A stretch of 64,000 bases of DNA, taken from positions 62,678-126,677 of the forward strand of contig NC_065419.1 of the NCBI RefSeq assembly GCF_024362695.1. Direction: 5' to 3'. The notes beneath the pieces are model-generated. The model saw nothing but the letters and a program-made list of their open reading frames with translations. It was not told the DNA's origin and searched no databases. The stretch is from Pectinophora gossypiella (lineage: Eukaryota; Arthropoda; Insecta; Lepidoptera; Gelechiidae). A program made the translations under genes and the position numbers. Positions 10,916 to 22,583 of the stretch are shown here, piece after piece (position 1 is the stretch's first letter; every line of letters begins with the position of its first letter).

Positions 10916-13900
10916 TAGGGCCAGGAGTACTACCTGTGCAGCAAAGACAGAGTACCTACTACGAATACGTTCTTTGTTAATTTGACAACTCGAGGCTTGT
11001 CCTATTGTGTATGAAGTGAACAAGTATCCATAGAAAAGGTTAAAGGTATTTATTTGCCATTACTCCGTTTACCTTAAAGCGGCGGCAATTATCTCGTTGA
11101 TTTAGTCGACTGTCAGACGAGACCGCGGACCGACGTGGTTTGTAGGTCGCATTGTATGTAATCGAACACCACCTGTCCGCATCAACGGATCATTGTCTAT
11201 CGAAATCGATTGTTCAAGTTGTATAATGGGCCGACTAGTCGCCTTTGGGGGACCAAACCTGCATTTGGCACATCTCTACTTTAGATTCATAAAATGTAAC
11301 TAAATCAGCCTGTTTCCCATAATAATAATTCAACAAATAGGTATTAGGATACTTTCCCCTTCCTAGTTCTACGAGCGTTCCAGTGGCAGTCAGTTGAGAG
11401 CGGACACGAGTGAGCGCCGTCCGCGCGGTCACAGTGACAAATGCCATCGTACTCGTTTTAAGGAATTTCATAAAATATTGCGTCGCTTGTTTCGCACGCG
11501 CCGCCATTTTTGTGTTCGTGTTATATTGTTCTCCGACACGACTAATGGCTTATTGTCATTGGTCGTTCCAATTCATAATTGTGCTCTATACCGCAATTAG
11601 AATATTAAGTCTGTAAACAAACATACTGAGGAAGATCAAAATGTAATAACTAATAATAATTATTACAAGTATATAAACCGGAATTGAAAGATAAATAACA
11701 CCCATTTTCTGTATTTATTCTAAAGGTTATATATTCAAATATCCAGTAGCGAGATAAGAAGAAGCCGAAACTCAAAAGATTCCGTTTGGGTCGGAGTATT
11801 CAAACTTCCTCATATTGGAGTGATCCAATCCCTAAAGATAAGTCATTAACTGAATGAATTCAATCTCGACGCTCATACAAGTACTTATCAGCTTCAAAGG
11901 CCATGTAAGGTTGAGAGAGGGGGGTTTATGGTGGGTAAGTTAGTGCGTGTCGGTGTCGAACCCGCGCCCGGGGCGGGTGACAGCGTACGAACGGACCGCA
12001 ATAACAGTAGCTCAGCGCGCGCGCCGCGTAAATCAACGAAGCTACGCACTGCCAAGTCTTTTGTGAGGCGCCGCCGGCGCGGAAACACTCGTTTTATTAT
12101 TTTCTTCGAGTGTGTGGTTCGTTCGGCCCTCCGCCGGCCGCGCGCGGCGCATTTCTTCGCGCGAGCTATTTTTGTAGACAAACACAAACCAACGCGTATG
12201 TAAGCTCGTTAATTATTAAATATAAGTAAGTAGATAGGATATGCAATAATTACTGATTGCTCGTTTAATGTGATATCATTTACACAACGTATCGTTTGCG
12301 AGTTAAACGAATTGTGTTGTTTTATTCCAAATTATGGGCTGCATAATTAATGATATTGTGTATTTCAATATTTGTGTTGTAATATCAGCGACGGGATCGC
12401 GGCGTGCGGGCGCTATCACAGCGATATGTCCAACATGCCGCAACTTGTGCGCTGCACTAACTGTCAACTAACGGCTACTTTACATTACTGATCACATTAT
12501 ATCCACACTTGTTAAATTTTACATGTCTACTGGATGTTATCTGTTACGCGTTACTTCCGGCTTCGTGATTGTATCTAAATAAATAAGACCTCGACAAAAA
12601 TCTCCGAATTTTTCACGTCAACTCCATCTGTGGTCAACATCCTCCCGGGACCGTCGTACAGAGCAGTGTAAACACCCCCGGATTCGAACCAGTGACCTCC
12701 GCGCCGCCGCCGCCCCGACTCGGTGCACACGCAATAAAATTAATACCAACATTTCCGTCGCCTCCGCTCGCCGGCCCCGGAGCCAGCACCGGGTCCCGGA
12801 TATATTCACGTCTGGTCCTTTAAAACAGGAATTATTATTTCGTTCACGGTTACGAGTTTACGACATCACGTGTATTTTTAAGACTAAACAAACACGACCC
12901 GACTTACGTGTTGAAGTTACCTAGGTAAAACTACAAGTGACTTTTATATAATGTCGTAAGTAGATACCCAATAAAATAAATAAAGGCGGGTACAAACATT
13001 CCACGGCACGTGGCCCGTCATGCCATATCTTCATAATTTGTGGTGAAGTGTGTGCTATGTACGTACGTATAATATGTATGTGGTTATGCGTACGGCGTAC
13101 TATACGGCGCGCGGGGCACATGCCTCGCAATGTTTGTAAGCGCCTTATTACGCATTATGTTGATAAGCAGTGGTTAATGTGCTATAACACGGCCATTACG
13201 ACCTGATTTCTTTGTCTTCGAAGATAAGATAGTAACAAATAAGCCCAGAATATCGTTGTTGATGTCAAAACACCATTAGGAAAGAATTGTAGGCTTCGAT
13301 ATAAAAGCTAGATAAACTTATTACCTAATGCGTTTGTTTATACAAACATTTTGGGGATTTCCTATAGAACTTGCAAATAGCAATAAAAACAACAACAAGA
13401 AAAAATCAAAGTGTGTATTGAAAATGTAACGGTAGCACAGTTTGACGTAAGTAGTGCTTCAAATTGTATTTCAAATATTGTTTCAAAAGCATGCAACTCA
13501 GTTGTTCGTTAAAAACAATTCAAATGTAGGAAACCACAGCAAGTGATTGAGTACGAAAGTTCGAAAAATCACGTTTGAAACTGCATTGAAATGATCCGCC
13601 TGAGTGCGCGCCAACAAGTTTAATATGCGGGTAGTTTGCACCTTTCAGTTGCAGTACGAATGCGAAAAATTTCCACGTCTGCTCTCTCCGTGACATTGTT
13701 AATCTTTCTGTAATGGAAATCGAAACCTGCTATTAACAATTTCTGGAATTCGGACAAGAGATGATGAATTATCATCAGGAGCTACTTTTAACGACTTCGG
13801 CTCTGTAAAAACGCGGAGCTAAAATGATGGATGGAGCGCCGCCATTTGCAAACTGAGACATTGGATTTATTTTGTGGGGAATTGTTGTGACAGCGCGAGG

Positions 13901-14787
13901 GGCAGAAGGTTGGCGTAGGATAGAGAGAATAATAGGCATACCCATATAAATACAATTTTATATGACGTATAACGTCTGAGTAGAACGCACACAACTACAT
14001 AAAGTCCTATGGACTGGCGGTGCGACCGAAGCTAGGTCTTCGTAACTAAGCATTTGCAGTCAAGCGTTTGAATGGAATGTGACTGCTGTCGTCTCTGTAC
14101 TATAATTTTGGCACTCGCGAGAGAATATAGGGGACGGGCGAAGGATGCGAGCTCACTCTCGATATGATAACGTGTACTGTACCTCCTCGAGCCGGCGACT
14201 GTCATTAGTCACAGCCGCACCACACCCGCTGAGCCGCAGCCATGTCAAAACATCTTAAAGGCCACACGTGTACAGTGTAACTACAACACACATTCTATTA
14301 AAATTATTCTTTTGGCATTAGAGTAAAGAGTTTAATGTATAAATTCACTATTAGGTGCTTGCTAAACTATGAATACTGATATTCAAGTAACGTCAAAAGT
14401 AAAAAAATGCATTTAACAAAGTAATCAATTTAGTATAGACAAGAAAGCAAGGCATTTTTTTAGTTATATCTTACGAGCTAAGACATCTTTTATTTAATTT
14501 AGCCAATAGCCAATCGCCGCTGTAGTTGTACACGTTTCTAGATAGTTACACGTCGAGTAAAATTAAATAAAATGAAGTATAAAAAGCATCTGTGGAACAA
14601 TATAAGTTAATATAAGCAATGTATATAAAAATGAATCTTTAAAAAGAGTGGTTACTGCACAGACATTTTTAGAGCAGCTAGCTCTAGTAGACAGTTTTAC
14701 ATCAGGACCAGTTTACAATGTAAGGTGTACGTTACATTTTAATCTACCATCAAATTGGTGACACAACTTTAGCACAGCACAGTAAAT
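10916..14787. other. Gene-free DNA with one B-box remnant
   Basis: No supportable gene. GC islets lie near 11400-11440, 11940-12160 and 12690-12790. A strong B-box string (12680-12690) is listed separately. Opposed open frames at 11894-12187 and 11928-12203 are GC-driven shadows of each other. 13200-14100 and 14260-14780 show no recognised element. Confidence 0.5.
12672..12700 (-). repeat. Isolated polymerase III B box (SINE or tRNA remnant)
   Basis: On the minus strand 'GGTTCGAATCC' is a perfect B box, within 'AGGTCACTGGTTCGAATCCG'. The sequence where an A box should lie is a CGG-rich run with no 'TGGCNNAGTGG' match, so a tRNA gene is not supported. Likely the remains of a tRNA-headed SINE. 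Confidence 0.5.
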
Positions 14788-15005
14788 ATAGGGTGTAAGT
14801 GACACCGTAACGAATACTGATTGAGAATCGTTGACTTATGATTCTGAGTAAATGTCAAGTTGAATTTTCCGCCGCAAAATTCATGCTTTTTGTAAATTAT
14901 TTTCAATTTCATAATTTTGTATCGGAAAATTCCAGTTGATATTAACTCAGAATAGTGAGCTGAATCATCCCCCTTATTCGTTACGGTGTCAATCATACCC
15001 TGTAT
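14788..15005. mobile_element. Palindromic MITE M1, copy 1
   Basis: The ends are inverted copies: left 'AGGGTGTAAGTGACACCGTA', right the complement of 'AGGGTATGATTGACACCGTA'. The homology continues inward through 'CGAATA' and an AT-rich middle. The same element occurs at 34497-34716 and 43515-43760. Ends of the form TA-CAGGGTG suggest a TA target as in Tc1/mariner-type MITEs. It directly abuts the LINE fragment that starts at about 15006. The apparent open frame 14769-15140 (minus) is just this palindrome. Confidence 0.88.
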
Positions 15006-15690
15006 ACCACCGTTTGGAATCCTATATACGAGATACACAGAACAAGACTGGAGCGTATTCAGCGCAGTTTCACAAAATTCCTCGCATACAAAGACAGGCA
15101 TTGCCCATACCGCGCCGATTATGATGCTCGCTTGGCTCATTTCTATATTTAAAATCTACATTCACGACGAAAAAAACATGACCTGGTATTCCTTTTCAAA
15201 GTTTTGAATGGATTAATTAACGCGCCTAATATTTTGTCTCGGATTGGCTTAGCGGTGCCTAGAAAGCCTCCACGGTTCCCTACTCGCAACAGTTTGCACA
15301 TCCCCCGATATCGTACCAATGTTGGCAAATACTCTCCATTAAACCGTTGTATGCTAACGTAAACGAAGCATGTAAAAATAACGTCGACATCTTCCACGAA
15401 ACCCTCACCAACTTTAAATATAAAATTACAAATATTGTTTAAATTCACTCAATTTCCTATAATTTTACTTTATATACTTTTTATCCAATTTTTTTTTTCT
15501 CTATCTTCTAGATTTAAGTTAACTCAAACACGTGTGCGTGTTGTTTTATTATTTGTTTAAAACTAACTTGAATGTTGTACACGCCTGTAATGGTATAACA
15601 TACGGTCATTGTCCGTTGAATTTTATTCATGTAATTTTTATGTATATACCGATGGTGTATCTTAAATAAATAAATAAATAAATAAATGGT
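15006..15690 (+). mobile_element. LINE 3' fragment with (AAAT)n tail
   Basis: Translation gives the C-terminal end of a non-LTR retrotransposon polyprotein: 'VWNPIYEIHRTRLERIQ' and 'YRADYDARLAHF' in one frame, then after an in-frame stop 'HDLVFLFKVLNGLI' and 'GKYSPLNRCMLT'. These match the segment downstream of the reverse transcriptase in Jockey-superfamily LINEs, from knowledge of the family. The element ends in a run of AAAT units at about 15664-15688. It is 5'-truncated, carries stops and cannot be active. The palindromic MITE M1 sits at its 5' edge, so the MITE may have inserted into it or marked its truncation point. Confidence 0.88.
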
Positions 15691-17111
15691 TACTGCAACA
15701 CCCCTCGCTCGTTAAATTCGGTGTACCTGATAGCCTGACCCGCGTCTACACTATCATTGTCAGTGGTGTCACCTGCGGCGGAAGCTGTCCCGCTGATGAC
15801 GTGTCTTGTATCATCTTGCCTTCCTTCCTTTGACGTCACTTGTTATATAATAAGCATTACAAGGAATATTATCATATTATTTGTACTATAAGGAAATGTC
15901 ACGCCGGACTTTGTAGTTGGAAAAACGTTATTTAGTTATCTTTGATCTGGACATTTATTTGACATCGTTTCATGTGTTTAAGAAGCTAGAAATGTTTTTT
16001 TTACTGTTTAAACCTGTGTCTATATATTGAGTTACTAATTCGATCACATTGAACATAATTATTAGAAAAATTGTTTCGATATTTTAGTGTAGTTCAACAA
16101 AATGTATATTGCGGTCTAACTGCGTGCTATCTCCGTAAAGGGCTGTCCATTCGTTCTTGTCCAGTATAACACGCATCTATAGAAAATAAATGATTTTATA
16201 CTGTAGCGTAAATTTGGCAGCTGTGGGATCTTGTTCATTATTCTCTAGAGCTTAAAGGATTCCATCAAAAAATATTTCACGTAAAAACGTAACTAGTCCC
16301 GCGGCACTTTTCTGTCTGTATAAAAATATTGTGATGTCATGTCTAGAACTTAGACTATCCTTTGCACGGATTATAGAGATATTTTTATGCAATATTAAAA
16401 TACAGGGAACTGATAATGAAAGTGTTAAAATTCCTCAGGGGAATTTACCTCCTTCTGCTACAGCTCTCGTATTAAGAGGAAAAGAGTTAAAAAAAAATGT
16501 GAATGCTCTCTTAAAATAATCTGTTATTTATTTACGTAAGTTTGTATCTCACCCACCGAGACACTCACTCGTACTCATTCAAAACATGTAAACTAGTTAA
16601 CTCCATTGACGGCAGGCGCGGGCGCCACAAACTCGGAACTAATTCCGGACTATGGCACACGTAAAAAGAGACAGCTTCGTATTCAGTGTCAATTAAAACC
16701 TCGCGCCCCAGTTGCCTAGGGGGTGGCGCAGGCGGGGGTGGGGGGGGGGGATATCATGTCGTAATTACGAGCATTCACTGTTTGACTCGCGTAACGAGTT
16801 GCCGAGTTTTATGCCGCTGCAGTCATAGCCGCGATTAAAACTATGTAATGCGAATTTTTATTCAACGCTCGTACTGCTGCTAGACGTAGGTACACGGCTG
16901 CACCGCGCGCACATTCGCATGGTATAGTGATTGTGGGCTGGCTGTTGAGGTGTTGAATATGTTTACCTTGTTTAATTTTTAAAATAAATAATAATAATCT
17001 CAATAAGTAATGTAATTATTATTTATAATAATTTAAAAAACTGTAAGTGAAAAAAATGTGTAAATTGTTGATTTACTAAAAACTAAATTTAATTTATACC
17101 AATAAAATTTC
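15691..17111. other. Gene-free AT-rich DNA
   Basis: No gene recognised. The frame at 16331-16519 (plus, 62 codons) has no identifiable domain. A GC islet lies at 16600-16760 and ends in a long G run. 16960-17100 is very AT-rich. Confidence 0.5.
16734..16750 (+). repeat. Poly-G tract (G5-T-G11)
   Basis: Seventeen bases that are all G except one T, within a GC islet. Possible G-quadruplex and a likely sequencing or assembly trouble spot. Confidence 0.9.
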
Positions 17112-17400
17112 ACATAACATAGGATCACGCCTGTATCCCCGAACGGGTAGGCAGAGATGTATAATTATGTACTTCCGCTCCTCGCCAGCTATGTTCAAGT
17201 CCCGTTTGACGGGGGGCGGGCCTATTGCCATTAACCGGGCACAAATCCTGGAAATCTCGTGCTATCAACTGGTTTTGATCCAATTATTAATTCAAACTCA
17301 TAAAAGTCGACTTTAGTGGTTTATAACCAGCGCCGGGATACGAACTGTGACGTCACGATGTAAGTCCTGTGTTATCATTGATTCAATAAAATATACGTAA
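17112..17400 (-). mobile_element. SINE family E, minus strand, degraded
   Basis: Contains 'ATCACGCCTGTATCCCCGAA', 'GGGTAGGCAGAG', 'GCTATGTTCAAGTCCC' and 'GGGCACAAATCC', strings I recognise from a lepidopteran SINE. On the minus strand the head would be near 17330-17350, where 'GCCGGGATACGAA' resembles an inverted, decayed B box. A smaller fragment of the family lies at 46440-46480. Confidence 0.75.
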
Positions 17401-17431
17401 TGGTTTTTAAGTCGTCTAATAGTGCTAACTC

Positions 17432-17779
17432 CTGCAGTCGCCATCTTATTTTATTTTAAGTTATATCCTGTCATTTTCTTATCCGTTGAAAAAGAAAGGG
17501 ACGGGTAATCGACAGGCATAAAATTTATGGAATACACGTCAATTATAAGCAGAAATCTAAAACAACCGTCTAAAAATTTTACATCGGCCAATAACCCGAC
17601 AGAATTAAGGAGGTAGATAGCACGTCAAACGGATTGCATACCAGCGAGATACCTTTTTGATTCGCCCGGGTTATTCATTCTTCCTAAAATTAAGAGCTGT
17701 CAATCATTCGTCCCTTTCCTTTTCGTCGGCTAAGAAAATGACAGGTATAACTTAAAGTAAAATTAAGAGGTGTCTGCAG
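17432..17779. mobile_element. MITE M2 with ~83 bp terminal inverted repeats
   Basis: 17432-17514 and the reverse complement of 17697-17779 agree closely: both start CTGCAG and share 'TTTAAGTTATA', 'CCTGTCATTTTCTTA' and 'AAAGGGACG', ending at a CGACAG/TGACAG match. The middle has a smaller inverted pair ('AATAACCCG' / 'CGGGTTATT'). Size 348 bp, no coding capacity: a non-autonomous DNA transposon. The target-site duplication is not obvious, so the superfamily is not assigned. Confidence 0.88.
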
Positions 17780-19899
17780 AAATCGGGGCCAATGTATATT
17801 TTAACTGATTAAATAGATTACATCTCTATCAACCGGTCGCCCGGCACGCGGCGCTGGCGATTGCAACAAGGTGCATTATTGCATAATGAATGCGGGAAAT
17901 GAGGTCGCGGTCTCAACCCACCACCATTCGCCGTTCAATTTGGATTACTTGTTCCAGCGTGCTACACTACTGAGAACACGCGTACTGAATTTATACGTAT
18001 TACTAATTGAACTAAAAGCTTTATATTTGAGTTATTTTAGGGCTGGCAGATGAAGTCCTAGACGTACGGGCACATTGACCAAATGAACAAATTTCTGTTT
18101 CCCCGGTGAGAAATAGGCGTAAAATTATATATGTGTAAGTACTATGTAAACAGGTTCTCAGATATCTCTGAAGATTTTTTCATTAAAATGAATATGTTCA
18201 TGATACGGAATTAATAACGGATTAACATTTCAAAGCAAGCTGGTCACCAGCTGTAAGTATTCTTATTGTGTTGGTTTTCTTACCTGAGGCAATGTTTGTC
18301 AAAAGTATACCTACAGAATAGTAGGTTGTACCGTCACGTGTAGCTGTGACCCGCCTGTGGCAGCAGCGCCGCGGGCGTGACTCCCGGGCACTACACGCGC
18401 ACCTACCCACATAGAACTAGTGTCGATCTATTCAATCGACGTACAACAGAGGATTTAATTTCACAGGCAAATGCCGAAGTTAGTATTACGTTTCTATATC
18501 AACCGCAAGACGGCGGGCGGCGGGGCGGCGGGGCTCGGGCGCGGGGGCGGGGGAGTGGAGCGACTTGATATCTGATCGGATCGGAACTACAACTTAATGG
18601 ATTAGTATTTCGATAAGCATCCGATCTCGGGAGATTTATCTGCCGCCTCCGTTACTTTCCATCCCGCTTTGATCTTGCGAGAAATTACACTGAATAACCG
18701 AATATCAGATAGCTACTTACTCAGATGTTACTCTATCTTCTTGTTGCATGCAGGTGTCGTACGAAAAAATATACCTACTTATTAGTTTTGTGCTCAGTAG
18801 AAACTAAGTGTCATTATTTTCGTATGACAGATGTTCAAAATACGTTGCCGACTTTGTATTTATATTGACGTTAATGAATCTTCAAATAGTAATTAAACGA
18901 GATCCATCCAACGATGCATTAATATGATATCAGTAGACCGCAGCGCGTCGCTAACGACCCGCCAACACCACGTAATGTGCATAGTTGGAGGACGGAGGCA
19001 GGCGGCGGATACTTGGCGATACTGCTCGTCATCCGAACAAGTCCGCGCTTATATTGAAATCTCTCAACGAGAGAAACTACTTAATATTTATCTTCAATTG
19101 CGCTGCTTGCTAAGGAACATTATAATACCAAATGACTCGTTTACATCACAAGTACAAAGCGGGAATTGTCAAAGTTTCGTAACAGATACTCAGCGTTTCT
19201 TCATTTATGCAGAGCGGTGTATAAAAGTTGCGCAACTAAAGAATTCACAGTTAGTGTTTCCGGGAGCGCTAAGATTGCCGCCGAGTGCATCCAACTTACT
19301 GCGCTGACGTCGCAAGTTTTAAGTAAAGTTTTCAATATTCAAGCGCAACTACAAAGAACCCGGATGGAATATTAATACCAACGCTTAGGAAATCCGTTTG
19401 TACTGCGCGTGCTGAGAAAAACTCGCATAATCCAGGAGATGCGTAAATAAATGCTTTATCGTTGAGAGAAAAATGCGAGCACATTCGCGAGGTTACGCAA
19501 GAGGCGCTCTGAATTCTTTATGGGAGCGTCCCGTGTAAAGTGGCAACAGTTATGTGTTTATTTATAAACGACAGACAAACAGTGAGAGGGCCATTTATCT
19601 TCGACACAATCATCGCCGGGTCTCGCGGGGCGCGGTGGCGTCGCAGCCGCGCGGGGGGTGAGCGCCGGCAAAAACTGTAAGTAGCTGAGAGGCCGTCGGC
19701 GAGGAGGCGACACGCCGCGTGGAGTGTGTGCGACGACCGTCATTTCATAAATCTCGCGCAGATGCGTAGGTAACCGCTATAAATTCCGAAAGCGGCACTC
19801 TGAGCAATGGATGAGCGTGGCGCAAGCTACGCGGAAGAGCGAAGTATTCACTTTTCGGATTACAACATAACATCATTTTCAACAAAATAACTTGGCCGA
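17780..19899. other. Gene-free DNA
   Basis: No supportable gene. A G-rich run of GGC/GGGGC type lies at 18508-18555. The plus frame 18924-19307 (127 codons) is open but has no known domain, low-complexity GC bias or splice signals to support it. Another GC islet lies at 19615-19720. Confidence 0.45.
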
Positions 19900-20200
19900 T
19901 CTTCTTCTTCTATGTGCGATGTGTGTGAGAACAACGGTCGACCTCATCAACCCTGTTGTTACGGTTACTATTGAGCCGCTGTAGGCCCCTGACATGGCTC
20001 ATGTAACGAGTACATACTCACAACTTTCTGAGACTGACTACTCAACGTGCCCTAGGAAGCACGGATCATCTTAGTTTTGGACAATCGCGTGATCAGCTTG
20101 CGGTGTCCTAACCAAACTAGGGATATTAAAGTGATTTTGTCCCCACCGGGACTCGAACTCGACCTCCGGATCGTGAACCCAACGCTCAACGAGTTGCACT
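19900..20200 (-). mobile_element. tRNA-headed SINE family B, minus strand, degraded
   Basis: Read on the minus strand: tRNA-like head with B box GAGTTCGAGTCCCGG (complement at about 20143-20157), then 'GGACACCGCAAGCTGATCAC', 'AACGTGCCCTAGG' in complement, and 'ACATGAGCCATGTCAGGGGC'. The same order of blocks occurs in the better copy at 35542-35864. The A box has decayed, so it is unlikely to be transcribed. Confidence 0.85.
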
Positions 20201-20559
20201 TACATAAGTACACAGACTTATTATTACATGTCAGAGCAAGTGGTTGATCACGTTAGGTCACCGGCCGTACCCGGTCGCTGTAGCTCCTGAGTTGGCTCGC
20301 TCCCGGCAAGATCCGGCGCGAATAAAAGATAACGATTGAAAGCTGCGCGAAGTCCCCGAACACGTGTCCCTGATGGGCGCAATGTTTTCATCAACCCCGG
20401 GCGCACGGGCCGGCAGCCGGCGGGGCTGTTTACTGCACACGCATTTGCTTTCCATAATCGATCTACAGCTGATATTTATAGATATGGGATCGGACGAGAC
20501 GATCGTAACCGATACGTACTTCTCCCTTATGGTAGTTACAATTTGGACTCCGAATCGGA

Positions 20560-20707
20560 AGATTTGAGTTCGAATTTCGGTGCGGACAAAACCACCTATC
20601 ACGTTGCTCTAACAGAAAGTTCCGTGAAATGTGGGTGCTCAATACATTATGCAATGGATGTACCTCTGACTAGCCCAATTGGGAATATAGTCGTGAGCTG
20701 TACATAA
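20560..20707 (+). mobile_element. SINE family C, copy 1
   Basis: Contains 'CACCTATCACG', 'TCTAACAGAAAGTTC', 'GTGAAATGTGGGTGCTCAAT', 'GCAATGGATGTACCTCTGAC' and 'AATATAGTCGTGAGCTGT', which align in order with copies at 37300-37490, 40655-40745 and 52490-52710. A B-box-like 'GAGTTCGAATTTC' lies just upstream at about 20567. The open frame 20336-20707 covers it but is not a gene. Confidence 0.85.
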
Positions 20708-20984
20708 CTCTGCCCAACCCTATGGGCATTACGGGACTTTTATGTATAAGTTATATTTTGCGATATTAACGGGTACTTACTCTTTCTCAGATGTGTAGCT
20801 GAGATAGCCTCGTCCCTTTATCTGTTAATGGTCGAATGGTTTTTCATTCTGTTCCAGATATTTGTTCGGCTATTGATGTTGCTTTCTGTTAGATACAATA
20901 TTAGCTAACGAAAAAATATACTGTGATGTGATTGTAGGTTATACTTACAAAGTCCTTTTTATGTGACGTATTGAACATTTCCTT

Positions 20985-21085
20985 TGTCACCATAAGGTTT
21001 GTCCATCTTAGGACGTCTTATCAATGGTGGCGGCAAGTTATCTTTGAATACTTGTGGGTCTGCCTACCCCATTAGGGGTTTACCT
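20985..21085 (+). mobile_element. SINE family A, copy 1 (fragment)
   Basis: 'CACCATAAGGTTTGTCCATC', 'AGGACGTCTTATCAATGGTG', 'AGTTATCTTTGAATACTTGT' and 'TCTGCCTACCCCATTAGGGG' match, in order, the copies at 29795-29985 (minus) and 36060-36262 (plus). The 5' part and the usual 'GGGCGTGAGTTTATG' end are missing or altered. Confidence 0.85.
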
Positions 21086-21261
21086 GAGACGCCATATTAC
21101 TACATAGTCGAAACGGAATATTGTATGTTTTTTCTGACTGGAAACATAACATCATTGTTTGTATTTAAGTCACAATAAAATTTCTGGGTAAGATAAAACA
21201 ATCGTTAAATAAATGTATTATTTATCGTTATTCTTAAATAAAACTCAGCATTTTCTCCCCT

Positions 21262-21339
21262 ATTCCCAGTAGTCTTACCAGTTGAACTACTGGGAATTTC
21301 CTTCCCAATAGACTTACTGGTAGGGCTACTGGGAATTTT
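21262..21339. repeat. Tandem pair of hairpins, 39 bp unit
   Basis: Two 39 bp units start at 21263 and 21302 and are about 80% alike. Each begins TTCCCA(G/A)TAG and ends CTACTGGGAA, so each can fold on itself; the inner strings CTTACCAGT and ACTGGTAG can also pair between units. Possible remnant of a fold-back element or a structured RNA. Confidence 0.8.
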
Positions 21340-21342
21340 GAC

Positions 21343-22284
21343 TTCCTGGTAAAACAAAATTTTCCTTACATTAAAAATGTTGGTATATTTTTTTATTACA
21401 GAAACACTCTTCCTACTGGAGAGACAATAAAATCTCGATTCTATTTCCCCGCCACTGTCAATCCACGACTACCAGTATTAGTGCACCCTCACCATCCACA
21501 ATACATTCATATTCAACCGTATAGTATTAACGTTGTAAGGTCCACTGTCGACGGTGAGGTGGCGAGCCACGCACCTGGGCCTGCCACCCGTCACCTGATA
21601 ACCGCCGCCCCCGCCCCCCGCGTCCCGCGTGTAATGATCGTCTCGGGCCTCGTCGCTAGATAAATAAATCGCATTCTGAAGTGGGAATCCTCCACAATAA
21701 ATATACGACCACTTCCCCTTCCTACTTGCATCGTAAATATGACTTTAAAGGATTCCCTGCAAATTGTTTCGCTTTTATTTTGTCTTGAGATAATTGAATC
21801 TGTTTTCTGACTTGTAGCTGCGAATGGGTTTACAACGTATTATTATAGGTATATTTTATAGATCTGAGTATTTTGAAGTTTTTCTAGAAAAACCCGTGTA
21901 TGAATTCCACCTCATTTTATCAGCTGTAAAGTGTAGTTTCAAACTAAACAATGTAATTTAAGTCGCATTCCGTTCTTCCTGTATGGGGGCCAAATTCATT
22001 GCGGGAGCACTTAGTGTCGCGGCATTGTGCTGGCAGGGCGGCGGCGGCGGCGCGTGGAGTGGTCGCCAGCTCAGCGCTACAACGGTAATAACAGTTAACA
22101 GTCGCCGTAATGTCCCTTGCTCGCACCCGCTACCCCGCACCCCTCACTCCGCACTCGTCTTTACTCATACTCATAGCTTCAGTCATGAAAATGGCAAATT
22201 ACATCAAACGAGAAGCATAAACTGCAGCAGATACTTATTGAAGAATAAAGAAAATTGCCAAGAACAAAAAATATGGTAGGAAAT
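21343..22284. other. Gene-free DNA
   Basis: No gene recognised. A GC islet lies at 21590-21650 and another with a GGC run at 22030-22070. Opposed open frames at 21944-22279 are shadows of the latter. Confidence 0.45.
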
Positions 22285-22380
22285 TTATCTTCCTTAGACA
22301 TTTTACGATGGGTGCTCAAGACATGTTGCGATGCATGTACCCTGACCAGCCCGATTGGAAATAAATATATATATATAACC
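22285..22380 (+). mobile_element. SINE family C, copy 2 (fragment)
   Basis: 'GTTGCGATGCATGTACCCTG' followed by 'ACCAGCCCGATTGGAAATA' matches the 3' half of family C; the end has become a TA microsatellite at about 22363-22378. Confidence 0.7.
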
Positions 22381-22401
22381 TATACGATAACCTATACGGT
22401 A

Positions 22402-22583
22402 CCGGAATGTCTATCGGGTGGATATACTTACACGTTGTCAGACAATGTCTTGAGATCGTTCTTGATATTTTAGTTCTTAGTTAGATTTGTGATCAGCCAT
22501 ACTGGGTGGTTACCTGACCCTATATATATATATAAGACATTGTCTGACAACGTGTAAGTGTATCCACCCGATAGAGATTCCGG
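22402..22583. mobile_element. Inverted-repeat element, ~50 bp arms
   Basis: 22402-22451 ('CCGGAATGTCTATCGGGTGG', 'ACACGTTGTCAGACAATGTC') and the reverse complement of 22534-22583 are almost identical, with only three or so differences. The loop of ~82 bp ends in a TA microsatellite. Within each arm 'AGACATTGTCTGACAA' is itself partly palindromic. Likely a short MITE; no target-site duplication was identified. Confidence 0.85.

Noticed and set aside
12672..12760. tRNA gene on the minus strand
   Set aside because: A perfect B box exists, but no A box, acceptor stem or anticodon arm could be found.
14769..15140. 123-codon minus-strand frame
   Set aside because: Most of it is the palindromic MITE; the end runs antisense through the LINE fragment.
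18924..19307. 127-codon plus-strand frame
   Set aside because: No known domain; length is within what chance allows in 64 kb of six frames.
20258..20707. Overlapping frames of 60-120 codons on both strands
   Set aside because: The plus frame runs into SINE family C and the minus frames are its shadows.
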